A DNA stretch of 7,956 nucleotides from an uncultured Burkholderiales bacterium (GTDB lineage Bacteria; Pseudomonadota; Gammaproteobacteria; Burkholderiales; Burkholderiaceae_D): NCBI GenBank assembly GCA_903904635.1, contig CAIVDH010000369.1, forward strand, positions 1 through 7,956, given 5' to 3'. The translations under genes and the position numbers were made by a program. Every line of letters starts with the position of its first letter. Positions within the stretch are counted from its first letter, which is position 1. Shown one piece after another: positions 1 through 6,175 of this stretch. Under the pieces are notes generated by a model that saw nothing but the letters and a program-made list of their open reading frames with translations, had not been told where the DNA came from and searched no databases.

Positions 1-6
1 TTAACT

Positions 7-26
7 ATTAATTATTAATTATTAAT
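7..26. repeat. Short tandem repeat, 7-bp unit ATTAATT
   Basis: Two full copies and one 6-bp partial copy of ATTAATT lie end to end across the trpC stop codon. The repeat encodes the last residues of TrpC (Ile-Asn-Asn-stop). Because the unit is not a multiple of three, it places stop codons in more than one frame. It may be simple replication slippage. No function is claimed. Confidence 0.75.
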
Positions 27-824
27 CTCAAACAGCCGGCTCAATTCCATTCCCGGATCGGCTGCACGCATAAATGCTTCGCCTACTAAAAACGCATGCA
101 CATTGACGTCGCGCATGCGTTTAACGTCATCAGGTGTGAGGATGCCGGATTCGGTGATGATGATTTTTTCAGGCGGTATGCGTGGCAGCAGATCGATTGT
201 GGTCGACAGCGAGGTGGCAAACGTGCGCAGGTTACGGTTATTAATGCCTAGCATGGCAGTGTTGAGTTTTAATGCGGCGTTGAGTTCTTCGGCGTCATGT
301 ACTTCTACTAGTACGCCCATTCCCAGTTCGTGTGAGCAGGCCTCGAGTTCGGCCATGAGTCCATGATCAAGCGCGGCAACAATCAGCAATACACAATCAG
401 CACCCCACGATCTGGCCTGATAGAGCTGGTATGGATCGATGATGAAGTCTTTTCGTAGAACCGGTATGGTGCAGGCAGTGCGCGCTTGTTTTAAATAGTC
501 TGGCGAACCTTGGAAAAAATGTTCGTCCGTGAGCACGGACAAACAAGCTGCGCCATGCTGCGCATAGCTCTGCGCGATTTCTGCCGGATGAAAATTTTCA
601 CGCAATATGCCTTTGGATGGCGAGGCTTTTTTAATTTCGGCAATAACGGCGGCTTTGCCTGCGGTGATTTTGCTGCGCATGCTGGCTTCAAAGCCACGCA
701 GTTGATTGCGAGAAGCCGTATCGCTTTCGACTTCGCGGCGCAAGCTGGTCAGGGCTTGATATTTTTTCGCAGCAGAGACTTCGTCTGCTTTGACGTCCAG
801 GATTTTGTTGAGTATGTCTGACAT
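15..824 (-). CDS. trpC: Indole-3-glycerol phosphate synthase
   Basis: This cytosolic enzyme closes the indole ring, converting the carboxyphenylamino deoxyribulose phosphate to indole-3-glycerol phosphate. The 269-residue length fits a single-function TrpC, with no fused TrpF domain. The (beta/alpha)8 barrel signatures are all present: [10 protein letters not shown] at 63-72 (Glu63, Lys65), LRKDF at 123-127 (catalytic Lys125), VEVHD at 173-177 (Glu174), GINNRNL at 193-199 (Asn195), ESGI at 225-228 and LVGEAFM at 246-252. The spacing from Lys125 onward matches the known active-site residues of the archaeal enzyme with a constant offset of 15. The ATG at 824 is the natural start (MSDILNKIL). 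It lies 11 nt after the trpD stop, and no Shine-Dalgarno sequence is visible there, so translation may depend on coupling to trpD. It is the last gene of the cluster inside the window. The identification is near certain. Confidence 0.97.
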   Translation of the reverse strand: MSDILNKILDVKADEVSAAKKYQALTSLRREVESDTASRNQLRGFEASMRSKITAGKAAVIAEIKKASPSKGILRENFHPAEIAQSYAQHGAACLSVLTDEHFFQGSPDYLKQARTACTIPVLRKDFIIDPYQLYQARSWGADCVLLIVAALDHGLMAELEACSHELGMGVLVEVHDAEELNAALKLNTAMLGINNRNLRTFATSLSTTIDLLPRIPPEKIIITESGILTPDDVKRMRDVNVHAFLVGEAFMRAADPGMELSRLFEINN

Positions 825-835
825 GTGCGGTTTTT

Positions 836-1873
836 TTAAATTGATACAGCCAGTTTTTGGGTAAATTTGGCGAGTTGATCTAATTTGCTGCGTGCAGCGC
901 CTGATGCGATGGCTTCGCGTGCAAGGATGAGTCCGGATGCAATGCTGTCTGCAATGCCAGCGGCATAGAGCGCTGTGCCGGCGTTTAGGATGACGATGTC
1001 GCGCGCCGGGCCGGTTTTATTGTCTAGCGCTTCAAGTATTTTTTGTTTTGATTCTATAGAGTTTGCCACTTTAAGATTGCGACTAGAGACCATTTGCAAG
1101 CCAAAATCTTCCGGATGAATTTCATATTCACGAATTTCATCATTGACGAGTTCGCCCACCATGGTGGCAGCGCCTAATGAGACTTCATCCATGTTGTCGC
1201 GCGCCCAGACTACGACGGCATGCTTGGCGCCTAATCGCTGCAATACACGTGCTTGTATACCGACCAGATCAGGATGAAATACGCCCATCATGATGTTGGG
1301 TGCACCCGCCGGATTGGTGAGCGGGCCTAGTATGTTGAAGATGGTGCGCACGCCCAGTTCTTTACGCACCGGCGCTGCGTGTTTCATTGCGGCGTGATGG
1401 TTGGGGGCGAACATGAAACCGATGCCGGTCTCTTGTATGGACTGCGCAACTTGCGCTGGGTTGAGATTAATATGCACGCCAAGTGCTTCGAGCGCGTCTG
1501 CACTGCCTGATGAGGACGATACGCTGCGTCCGCCATGTTTGGCAACGCGAGCACCGGCTGCTGCTGCGACAAACATGCATGCGGTAGAGATGTTGAAAGT
1601 GTTGGCGCCATCACCGCCGGTGCCGACGATGTCGAGCAGGTTTTCACCATTTTCAACTTCAACTTTTGCCGCATATTCACGCATGACTTGTGCCGCTGCA
1701 GCGATTTCACCGATGGATTCTTTTTTGACGCGCAAGCCCATGGTGAGCGCCGCGATCATGACAGGCGACATTTCTCCACCCATGATCTGACGGAATAATC
1801 CCAGCATTTCATCGTGAAATATTTCGCGGTTTTCAATGCAGCGTAATAATGCCTGTTGGGGTGTGAGGGTCAT
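836..1873 (-). CDS. trpD: Anthranilate phosphoribosyltransferase
   Basis: This enzyme transfers the phosphoribosyl group of PRPP to anthranilate, the second committed step of tryptophan synthesis, in the cytosol. From the ATG at 1873 the product has 345 residues, normal for stand-alone TrpD. An alpha-helical N-terminal domain precedes the PRPP-binding loop GTGGDG at 84-89. KHGGRS at 112-117 and [13 protein letters not shown] follow. [13 protein letters not shown] at 168-180 contains the anthranilate-site arginine, GPLTNP lies at 183-188, and the metal-binding MDE is at 228-230. The reading frame can be extended two codons to a TTG at 1879, but the ATG giving [23 protein letters not shown] matches the usual N-terminus. 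A 42-nt AT-rich gap separates it from the trpG stop. No Shine-Dalgarno sequence is visible. There is no amidotransferase fusion. Confidence 0.97.
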   Translation of the reverse strand: MTLTPQQALLRCIENREIFHDEMLGLFRQIMGGEMSPVMIAALTMGLRVKKESIGEIAAAAQVMREYAAKVEVENGENLLDIVGTGGDGANTFNISTACMFVAAAAGARVAKHGGRSVSSSSGSADALEALGVHINLNPAQVAQSIQETGIGFMFAPNHHAAMKHAAPVRKELGVRTIFNILGPLTNPAGAPNIMMGVFHPDLVGIQARVLQRLGAKHAVVVWARDNMDEVSLGAATMVGELVNDEIREYEIHPEDFGLQMVSSRNLKVANSIESKQKILEALDNKTGPARDIVILNAGTALYAAGIADSIASGLILAREAIASGAARSKLDQLAKFTQKLAVSI

Positions 1874-1915
1874 GGGCAATGTGTGAATTTATGGTTTAAC
1901 TGTTTTTAGTTATTT

Positions 1916-2479
1916 TTAGGTATCGAGAAAATTTTTCAATAGCGCATGGCCGTGTTCAGACAGGATGGATTCTGGATGAAACTGCACGCCTTCTATCTGA
2001 AAATTTTTATGACGCACGCCCATGATTTCTCCATCCTCAGTCCATGCGGTCACTTCTAGGCAGTCAGGTAGTGATGCACGTTCGATTGCCAGGGAGTGAT
2101 AGCGGATGATGGTGTAGGGGCTGGGCAGATCTTTAAATACGCCAGCGCCGGTGTGCTGTATGGAGGAGGTTTTTCCATGCATGACTTCTTTTGCGCGTAT
2201 GACTTTTCCACCGAATGCGGCGCCTATGCTCTGATGGCCCAGGCATACGCCTAATATAGGCAGTTTGCCGCCGAACGCTTGTAAAACAGGGACGGATATG
2301 CCGGCTTCATGCGGTGTGCAAGGGCCGGGTGAGATGCAGATACGGGTAGGATTTAGTGCCGTGATTTGTTCGAGCGTGATTTCATCATTACGGTAGGTAC
2401 GTACTTCTTCACCTAATTCACCAAAATATTGAACGAGGTTGTAGGTGAAGGAGTCGTAGTTATCGATCATTAATAGCAT
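1916..2479 (-). CDS. trpG: Anthranilate synthase component II (glutamine amidotransferase)
   Basis: TrpG hydrolyses glutamine and passes ammonia to TrpE in the anthranilate synthase complex. The 187-residue protein is a complete class I glutamine amidotransferase. It starts [19 protein letters not shown], has the oxyanion-site segment SPGPCTP at 50-56, the nucleophile Cys79 in [10 protein letters not shown], and the His168/Glu170 pair in FHPES. The frame stays open well upstream through trpE, but homology begins only at this methionine. A GGGGAG motif 7 nt upstream, inside the trpE 3' end, supports the start at 2479. The ATG lies 1 nt beyond the trpE stop, so the two subunits are probably translationally coupled for equal amounts. 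In some bacteria the same subunit also serves folate synthesis as PabA; the context here favours TrpG. Confidence 0.97.
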   Translation of the reverse strand: MLLMIDNYDSFTYNLVQYFGELGEEVRTYRNDEITLEQITALNPTRICISPGPCTPHEAGISVPVLQAFGGKLPILGVCLGHQSIGAAFGGKVIRAKEVMHGKTSSIQHTGAGVFKDLPSPYTIIRYHSLAIERASLPDCLEVTAWTEDGEIMGVRHKNFQIEGVQFHPESILSEHGHALLKNFLDT

Positions 2480-2480
2480 C

Positions 2481-3977
2481 TCAGATCTCCCCGTCCAATC
2501 CGTCTTGCACTTGTTCTGCTGCACGCAATACGGCGCGTGCTTTATTTTCAGTTTCTTGCCATTCCATTTCCGGTACGGAGTCGGCAACGATGCCCGCTGC
2601 TGCCTGCGCGTAGAGCATGCCGTCTTTGATGACACCGGTGCGGATGGCGATGGCCAGATCCATTTCGCCACCAAAAGATAAATAACCGCAGGCGCCGCCG
2701 TATATGCCCCGCTTGACGGGTTCGAGCTGATCGATGATTTCCATTGCGCGTACTTTGGGTGCGCCAGACAAGGTGCCTGCCGGGAAGGTGGCGCGCAGTA
2801 CATCAAGATTGGACATGCCAGGCTTTAGTGTGCCTTCTACGTTGGAGACGATGTGTTGCACGTGCGAATATTTTTCGATGATGAATTTGTCAGTGACCTT
2901 GACGCTGCCGATTTCGGCGATGCGGCCTATATCGTTGCGCGCAAGGTCGATCAACATGACGTGTTCGGCGATTTCTTTTGGATCGGCGAGTAATTCAGTT
3001 GCCAGCTTGGCGTCTTGCTCGGGCGTAGCGCCGCGCGGACGGGTACCTGCCAATGGCCGTATGGTTACCTTTCTGCCACCTTCACGCACACTCTCGTTGC
3101 GCACTAGAATTTCCGGCGAGCTTCCAACGATTTGCATGTCGCCAAAATTATAGAAATACATGTAGGGCGAAGGGTTAAGCGAGCGCAGTGCACGATACAG
3201 TGACAAAGGGGAGTCAACATAGGGCTTGCGTATGCGCTGGCCGATTTGTACTTGCATCAGATCGCCGGCCATGATGAGCTCTTTGGCGCGGGCAACGGCG
3301 GCAAGATAATCTGTCTTGGCGAAATCGCGTATGGTTTCTGTGCGCACTGATGCAGAGGTAACAGGCGCATCGACTGCGCGACGCAGCATGGCACGCAAAT
3401 CTTTTAATCGTTGACGCGCACGCGAATAGGCTTCTGGCTGGCTGGTGTCGGCATAAACAATCAGATAAAGCTTGCCGGAGAGATTGTCGATGACGGCCAA
3501 CTCTTCTGTCAGGAGTAGCTGTATGTCTGGCAGGTGCAAATCATCTTTGGGTGCTGAGTCAGCTAACCGATACTCAATTTGGCGAACCGCATCGTAGCCG
3601 AAGTAGCCTGCAAGACCGCCACAAAAGCGTGGCATGCCCGGGCTGACTGCGACTTTGTATCGCGCCTGAAAATTTTCTATGAAATCGAGTGGGTTGTCGT
3701 GATTGGTCTCGATGACTTCGCCGTGCTTGACGACTTCTGTTCGTTTGCCGTAGCTGCGCAGCAGCGTATTTGCAGGCAGACCTATAAAGGAATAGCGACC
3801 AAAGCGTTCGCCGCCTACGACGGATTCAAGCAGAAAGGTATTTTTACCAGCGTGTTGCGTCTGGGCCAGCTTCAGATAGAGCGTGAGTGGTGTTTCCAGA
3901 TCGGCAAATGCTTCGGCCAGCAGCGGAATACGGTTGTAGCCTTCTGCGGCCAGCGATTTGAATTCAAGTTCTGTCAT
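2481..3977 (-). CDS. trpE: Anthranilate synthase component I
   Basis: TrpE converts chorismate and ammonia (supplied by TrpG) to anthranilate, the first committed and normally feedback-inhibited step of tryptophan synthesis. The chosen start gives 498 residues. LLES at 49-52 and NPSPYMYF at 268-275 correspond to the tryptophan-binding allosteric elements of the family. The chorismate-binding fold shows GTRPRG at 311-316, [12 protein letters not shown] at 338-349, GTLSGAPK at 401-408 and [24 protein letters not shown] at 424-447. The frame could begin 28 codons earlier at 4061. However, GGAGAG sits just before the ATG at 3977, and the [20 protein letters not shown]-terminus fits the family, so the extension is rejected. 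It is preceded by a candidate leader peptide and hairpins suggesting attenuation control. It is complete, with no odd residues in the core motifs. Confidence 0.98.
   Translation of the reverse strand: MTELEFKSLAAEGYNRIPLLAEAFADLETPLTLYLKLAQTQHAGKNTFLLESVVGGERFGRYSFIGLPANTLLRSYGKRTEVVKHGEVIETNHDNPLDFIENFQARYKVAVSPGMPRFCGGLAGYFGYDAVRQIEYRLADSAPKDDLHLPDIQLLLTEELAVIDNLSGKLYLIVYADTSQPEAYSRARQRLKDLRAMLRRAVDAPVTSASVRTETIRDFAKTDYLAAVARAKELIMAGDLMQVQIGQRIRKPYVDSPLSLYRALRSLNPSPYMYFYNFGDMQIVGSSPEILVRNESVREGGRKVTIRPLAGTRPRGATPEQDAKLATELLADPKEIAEHVMLIDLARNDIGRIAEIGSVKVTDKFIIEKYSHVQHIVSNVEGTLKPGMSNLDVLRATFPAGTLSGAPKVRAMEIIDQLEPVKRGIYGGACGYLSFGGEMDLAIAIRTGVIKDGMLYAQAAAGIVADSVPEMEWQETENKARAVLRAAEQVQDGLDGEI
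2487..2492 (-). promoter_or_regulatory. Ribosome binding site of trpG
   Basis: GGGGAG lies within the last codons of trpE, 7 nt before the trpG ATG at 2479. It supports that methionine over the longer upstream extension of the frame and over the second methionine three codons later. Confidence 0.7.
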
Positions 3978-3981
3978 GTTT

Positions 3982-3987
3982 CTCTCC
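3982..3987 (-). promoter_or_regulatory. Ribosome binding site of trpE
   Basis: GGAGAG lies 4 nt from the ATG (6 nt if the core is taken as GGAG). It is the clearest Shine-Dalgarno sequence of the trp genes in this window and fixes the start at 3977. It directly follows the 3' arm of a 6-bp hairpin. Confidence 0.75.
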
Positions 3988-3989
3988 GG

Positions 3990-4011
3990 GCCGCTATTGT
4001 AAAGGAGCGGC
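3990..4011 (-). other. Hairpin next to the trpE ribosome binding site
   Basis: GCCGCT (4011-4006) and AGCGGC (3995-3990) form a perfect 6-bp stem with a 10-nt loop, ending two bases before the Shine-Dalgarno GGAG. The loop-side CTCC (4007-4004) could instead pair with GGAG at 3987-3984, which would hide the ribosome binding site. No T-run follows, so this is not an intrinsic terminator. A role in trpE translation is conjecture. Confidence 0.45.
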
Positions 4012-4019
4012 AGGTGTCT

Positions 4020-4058
4020 AAAAATTTCTCTGGCTTTAGTTTGTTGCAAGGCCAGCAG
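4020..4058 (-). terminator. Candidate trp attenuator terminator
   Basis: On the minus strand CTGGC (4055-4051) pairs with GCCAG (4034-4030). The stem extends by two pairs at the base (CT 4058-4057 with AG 4029-4028) if G4056 is bulged. Two T-A pairs can form above a mismatch. A run of five Ts (4024-4020) follows the stem after three As. It lies between the candidate leader ORF stop and trpE, where an attenuator terminator belongs. The stem is imperfect and the T-run is short and offset, so termination strength is uncertain. Confidence 0.45.
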
Positions 4059-4091
4059 CATCGTGCAGCTTCAGTTGCGCTGCGTATGCCA
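4056..4091 (-). promoter_or_regulatory. Candidate antiterminator helix of the trp leader
   Basis: GCAGC (4083-4079) pairs with GCTGC (4069-4065) around a 9-nt loop that contains the leader stop codon. Below an internal loop, GCAT (4089-4086) pairs with ATGC (4061-4058), with two possible wobble pairs beneath. An alternative upstream hairpin pairs CGCTG (4094-4090) with CAGCG (4082-4078) and competes for the same 5' segment. The 3' arm overlaps only the base of the terminator stem, so mutual exclusion is partial by eye. Confidence 0.4.
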
Positions 4092-4157
4092 GCGTCGCCA
4101 TAGCCAGGCCTCATGCGCGCCTGGGGAGATCAGCTTAGATTTTTTAGAAGGAAACAT
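4071..4157 (-). CDS. trpL: Candidate trp operon leader peptide
   Basis: This is a 28-codon ORF between gph and trpE, reading MFPSKKSKLISPGAHEAWLW followed by RRWHTQRN and TGA. Tryptophan is usually the rarest residue, yet three occur within six codons (Trp18, Trp20, Trp23) just upstream of hairpins and a T-run before trpE. That is the hallmark of a ribosome-stalling leader peptide: with scarce charged tRNA-Trp the ribosome would pause at these codons and change the downstream RNA fold. The ATG lies 11 nt after the gph stop. No Shine-Dalgarno sequence is visible, so translation would need coupling to gph or another mechanism. The frame is open further upstream through the gph 3' end, but that part is a shadow of gph. 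The peptide itself probably has no function of its own. I do not recognise it from a named family. Confidence 0.7.
   Translation of the reverse strand: MFPSKKSKLISPGAHEAWLWRRWHTQRN
4104..4124 (-). other. Hairpin within the trp leader ORF
   Basis: CCAGGC (4124-4119) and GCCTGG (4109-4104) form a 6-bp stem with a 9-nt loop. The 3' arm includes the first tryptophan codon of the leader ORF (TGG at 4106-4104). It could act as an RNA polymerase pause hairpin, as in other attenuators, but that role is inferred from position only. Confidence 0.4.
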
Positions 4158-4172
4158 GGTGGTGAGGGTCAA
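4143..4172 (-). promoter_or_regulatory. Candidate trp promoter overlapping the gph stop codon
   Basis: TTGACC (4172-4167, five of six matches to the -35 consensus) and TCTAAA (4148-4143, four of six) are separated by 18 nt. Transcription would begin near 4136, downstream of the ATG of the leader ORF, so this promoter and the leader peptide as called do not fit together. It is one of two alternatives. Confidence 0.25.
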
Positions 4173-4855
4173 GCAGCAATCAGATGTGCCGCAATAAGCA
4201 ACGAATCGACTATACCATCTGAGTCTATGGACTGTACAGGCTGGCCATGATTGTACCCATAGGGTACGGACACGACGCGGCAACCCGCTGCACGTGCTGC
4301 TTGCGCATCATTGGAGGAATCGCCGATGGCAAGCAATTGATAGGGTTCGAGTGAAAAATCGCGGCTGACTGTCAGCATGGGCAGCGGGTCAGGTTTTTTT
4401 CTTGGTAGTGAATCACCGCCGTAGACGAGCTCGAAATAAGTGGAGAGCCCTTTCTTTTCCAGTAGTGGCAATGCAAAGCTGATCGGCTTGTTGGTAACGC
4501 AGGCCAGTCTCAAGCCTTGTTCGCGCATCGCCTCCAGACCTTCGATTACGCCTGGATAGATGCTGCTGTGTTGTCCATTGATCTCAAGGTAATGGCGCTG
4601 GTAGGTTGCAAGTGCGAGCTCGAACTGAGCTTCTACGTCATCGGCAGAAAAATCGACGCCCAGTACGCGCCGCATCAGATGTTCTGATCCTTTGCCTACG
4701 AATTCAGTAATGATCTCTATAGATAAGGGTGCAAGATTAAATTCTGCACGCATGAGGTTGATGGCCACATGAAAATCTGGTGCAGTGTGAACCATGGTGC
4801 CATCAAGGTCGATGATGACGCCACGGATGTCGTTGAATTTATTTTGCTCTTGCAT
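4169..4855 (-). CDS. gph: Phosphoglycolate phosphatase (HAD family)
   Basis: This HAD-superfamily phosphatase removes the phosphate of 2-phosphoglycolate, a by-product of oxidative DNA repair or of Rubisco oxygenation. The 228 residues match the family length. Motif I is DLDGTMVHTAPD, with nucleophile Asp16 and acid/base Asp18. A helical cap domain follows (about 25-95). Motif II is VTNKP (Thr121), motif III is KKPDP (Lys154), and motif IV is IGDSSNDAQAARAAG with Asp179 and Asp183. The ATG at 4855 lies 2 nt after the rpe stop. The rpe-gph-trpE order is the familiar betaproteobacterial arrangement and supports Gph over other HAD phosphatases, whose substrates cannot be told apart from motifs alone. 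Its 3' end may contain a trp promoter. Confidence 0.93.
   Translation of the reverse strand: MQEQNKFNDIRGVIIDLDGTMVHTAPDFHVAINLMRAEFNLAPLSIEIITEFVGKGSEHLMRRVLGVDFSADDVEAQFELALATYQRHYLEINGQHSSIYPGVIEGLEAMREQGLRLACVTNKPISFALPLLEKKGLSTYFELVYGGDSLPRKKPDPLPMLTVSRDFSLEPYQLLAIGDSSNDAQAARAAGCRVVSVPYGYNHGQPVQSIDSDGIVDSLLIAAHLIAA
4209..4238 (-). promoter_or_regulatory. Candidate trp promoter inside the gph 3' end
   Basis: TGTACA (4238-4233, four of six) and TATAGT (4214-4209, five of six) are separated by 18 nt. Transcription would start near 4202, giving a 5' leader of about 45 nt before the leader ORF, which suits attenuation. The -35 box is part of the palindrome CTGTACAG. The trp genes might instead be read from upstream through rpe-gph. 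Confidence 0.3.
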
Positions 4856-4857
4856 GT

Positions 4858-5523
4858 TTATACCGTTGCCAGCTGGGTGCGCATTGCGTCAATGACGCCT
4901 TTGTAATCGGGCTTGCCGAAAATGGCTGAGCCTGCAACGAAGGTGTCTGCGCCTGCTTTGGCGGCAGCCGCGATGTTGTCGATTTTAATGCCCCCGTCAA
5001 CTTCCAGCATGATGTCGCGCCCGGAATCATTGATCATTTTGCGGATTGCAGCTATTTTCTTGAGCGCCTCCGGGATGAAGGACTGGCCACCAAAGCCCGG
5101 ATTGACTGACATAACCAAGATAAGATCAAGTTTGTCCATTACATGATCTAGATAATGTAGCGGAGTGCCGGGGTTAAATACCAGACCTGCTTTGCAACCC
5201 TGATCTCGGATGAGCTGCAAGGTGCGGTCAAAATGTTCGGATGCTTCTGGGTGGAAGCTGATAATGTTTGCGCCAGCTTTGGCAAAGTCGGGAATGATGC
5301 GGTCTACGGGCTTGACCATCAGGTGTACATCGATAGGGACTTGTACATGCGGACGTATCGCTTCGCAAACCAGAGGACCAATTGTCAGATTGGGAACGTA
5401 ATGATTGTCCATGACATCAAAGTGGATAATGTCTGCACCGGCTGTAACAACGTTGCGTACTTCTTCACCAAGGCGAGCAAAATCTGCAGAGAGTATGCTG
5501 GGAGCGATGCGGTAAGTTGACAT
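4858..5523 (-). CDS. rpe: Ribulose-phosphate 3-epimerase
   Basis: Rpe interconverts ribulose 5-phosphate and xylulose 5-phosphate in the pentose phosphate pathway (and in the Calvin or ribulose monophosphate cycles where present). The 221-residue barrel has [16 protein letters not shown] at the start, with Ser9. The divalent metal ligands are all present: His34 and Asp36 ([12 protein letters not shown]), His67 (DVHLMV) and Asp176 (LEVDGGI). [12 protein letters not shown] at 138-149 is the flexible active-site loop and VAGSAIF at 197-203 binds phosphate. The frame extends two codons to a TTG at 5529, but AAGGA sits 7 nt before the ATG at 5523, which is therefore chosen. It is the first gene of the minus-strand cluster and is divergent from apaG. 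Through PRPP supply it links loosely to the tryptophan genes downstream. Confidence 0.97.
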   Translation of the reverse strand: MSTYRIAPSILSADFARLGEEVRNVVTAGADIIHFDVMDNHYVPNLTIGPLVCEAIRPHVQVPIDVHLMVKPVDRIIPDFAKAGANIISFHPEASEHFDRTLQLIRDQGCKAGLVFNPGTPLHYLDHVMDKLDLILVMSVNPGFGGQSFIPEALKKIAAIRKMINDSGRDIMLEVDGGIKIDNIAAAAKAGADTFVAGSAIFGKPDYKGVIDAMRTQLATV

Positions 5524-5530
5524 GGACAAT

Positions 5531-5535
5531 TCCTT
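5531..5535 (-). promoter_or_regulatory. Ribosome binding site of rpe
   Basis: AAGGA lies 7 nt upstream of the ATG at 5523 and only 1 nt from the alternative TTG at 5529. It therefore decides the start in favour of the ATG. Confidence 0.7.
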
Positions 5536-5551
5536 GTTTTAATTGTTCACT

Positions 5552-5557
5552 ATTTTA
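5552..5557 (-). promoter_or_regulatory. Candidate -10 element for rpe
   Basis: TAAAAT matches five of six bases of the -10 consensus. It would place the transcription start near 5545, about 22 nt before the rpe ATG. The best -35 at 17 nt spacing (TGCAGA) matches only three of six, so this is tentative. Confidence 0.3.
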
Positions 5558-5609
5558 CATTGAGCAAAGCTTGTTCTGCAGGCAGCCCTTGCGAGAATGC
5601 CGGATTTCG

Positions 5610-5630
5610 TGTGCAATCGCGGATTGCTCA
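5610..5630. promoter_or_regulatory. Operator-like palindrome between rpe and apaG
   Basis: GCAATC (5613-5618) and GATTGC (5622-5627) form perfect 6-bp arms around GCG. After one T-T mismatch, two more pairs (TG with CA) extend it to 21 bp. It sits in the 146-bp divergent intergenic region, 39 bp before the apaG ATG. A dimeric regulator site is possible. No known operator is recognised. Confidence 0.4.
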
Positions 5631-5669
5631 GTTTTCTAAAAAGCCGCTTAAAACAGGATTAACACGAAC

Positions 5670-6044
5670 ATGGCTGCATATGAATTAACCGTTACCGTCC
5701 GAACACAGTATCTGGAGGATCAATCTGATCCCGATAATTCGCGATTTGTATTTGCTTATGCGGTCACGATAAAAAATACCGGCAACGTTCCGGCTCAACT
5801 GATCTCGCGTCATTGGGTCATTACCGACGCCAATGATCATGTGGACCAGGTGCGTGGCTTGGGTGTGGTGGGACATCAGCCGCTACTGAAGCCGGGTGAA
5901 CAGTTTGAATACACTAGCGGGACTTCTTTAACCACGCCGCAGGGCACGATGCATGGCGAATATTTTTGTGTTGCAGAAGACGGCCAGCAATTTGAAGCCA
6001 AGATTCCTGAATTTGTGCTGTCGTTACCGCGAACGCTACATTGA
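5670..6044 (+). CDS. apaG: ApaG family protein (Co2+/Mg2+ efflux-associated)
   Basis: The product is a single immunoglobulin/fibronectin-like ApaG domain of 124 residues, the usual full length. Family blocks are clear: FVFAYAVTIKNTG at 26-38, LISRHWVITDAN at 44-55, VRGLGVVGHQPLLKPGEQFEY at 61-81 (glycine-rich turn), GTMHGEYFC at 92-100 and IPEFVLSLP at 112-120. In enterobacteria ApaG lies with ksgA and apaH and is linked to magnesium/cobalt phenotypes. The biochemical role is not settled, so the standard name is descriptive only. It diverges from rpe. A possible AGGA lies 11 nt before the ATG, further than ideal. The downstream space to mltA is filled by a minus-strand small ORF. Confidence 0.95.
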   Translation: MAAYELTVTVRTQYLEDQSDPDNSRFVFAYAVTIKNTGNVPAQLISRHWVITDANDHVDQVRGLGVVGHQPLLKPGEQFEYTSGTSLTTPQGTMHGEYFCVAEDGQQFEAKIPEFVLSLPRTLH

Positions 6045-6055
6045 TGCTGATTGGA

Positions 6056-6169
6056 TTAAGATTGATCGTGATTGTCGAGATCTTCTTTGCGACCTGAGAA
6101 CATAGTCCACCAAACAATAAATATCAGTAATGCGAGCGCCAATCCGGCTTCCAAAAATAACAACCACAT
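6056..6169 (-). CDS. Small single-span membrane protein, 37 residues, unknown function
   Basis: The ORF begins MWLLFLEAGLALALLIFIVW, then WTMFSGRKEDLDNHDQS and TAA. Residues 1-24 form one strongly hydrophobic helix ending in a Trp-Trp interface. A charged hydrophilic tail follows, consistent with a small inner-membrane protein. The pattern (short Met-Trp start, LEAGLAL, IVWWT, then a charged tail) looks like protein rather than random sequence, and it resembles small unnamed proteins I have an impression of from betaproteobacteria. That impression is unchecked. It fills the whole apaG-mltA gap: its stop is 11 nt from the apaG stop and its start is separated by 6 nt from the mltA start on the other strand. 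An AAAGG lies 10 nt upstream, a weak ribosome binding site. No function can be assigned. Confidence 0.6.
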   Translation of the reverse strand: MWLLFLEAGLALALLIFIVWWTMFSGRKEDLDNHDQS

Positions 6170-6175
6170 ATTCTT

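Noticed and set aside
1401..1790. 129-codon plus-strand ORF opposite trpD
   Set aside because: It is complementary to the conserved core of trpD and has no recognisable domain. It is a shadow of codon bias.
1897..1912. TAACT/AGTTA hairpin just after the trpG stop, considered as a terminator
   Set aside because: It is only 5 bp and AT-rich, with no T-run on the transcribed strand, and termination here would cut off trpD and trpC.
2480..2806. Extension of the trpG frame upstream into trpE
   Set aside because: The extra sequence is an off-frame shadow of the conserved trpE C-terminus. Amidotransferase similarity begins only at 2479, where a ribosome binding site sits.
3978..4061. A 28-codon N-terminal extension of trpE to an ATG at 4061
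   Set aside because: It lacks family similarity. It runs through the candidate terminator and the trpE ribosome binding site, and GGAGAG clearly marks the ATG at 3977.
3579..4103. 174-codon plus-strand ORF opposite trpE and the trp leader
   Set aside because: It spans a gene and a regulatory region on the other strand, with no family features and no ribosome binding site.
4158..4283. Longer form of the Trp-rich leader ORF reaching into gph
   Set aside because: The upstream part is a shadow of gph in another frame. Only the part after the gph stop is free sequence, with an ATG at 4157.
5621..5656. TTGCTC-18-TTAAAA as an apaG promoter
   Set aside because: The -10 matches only three of six bases. 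It is too weak to list as a feature.
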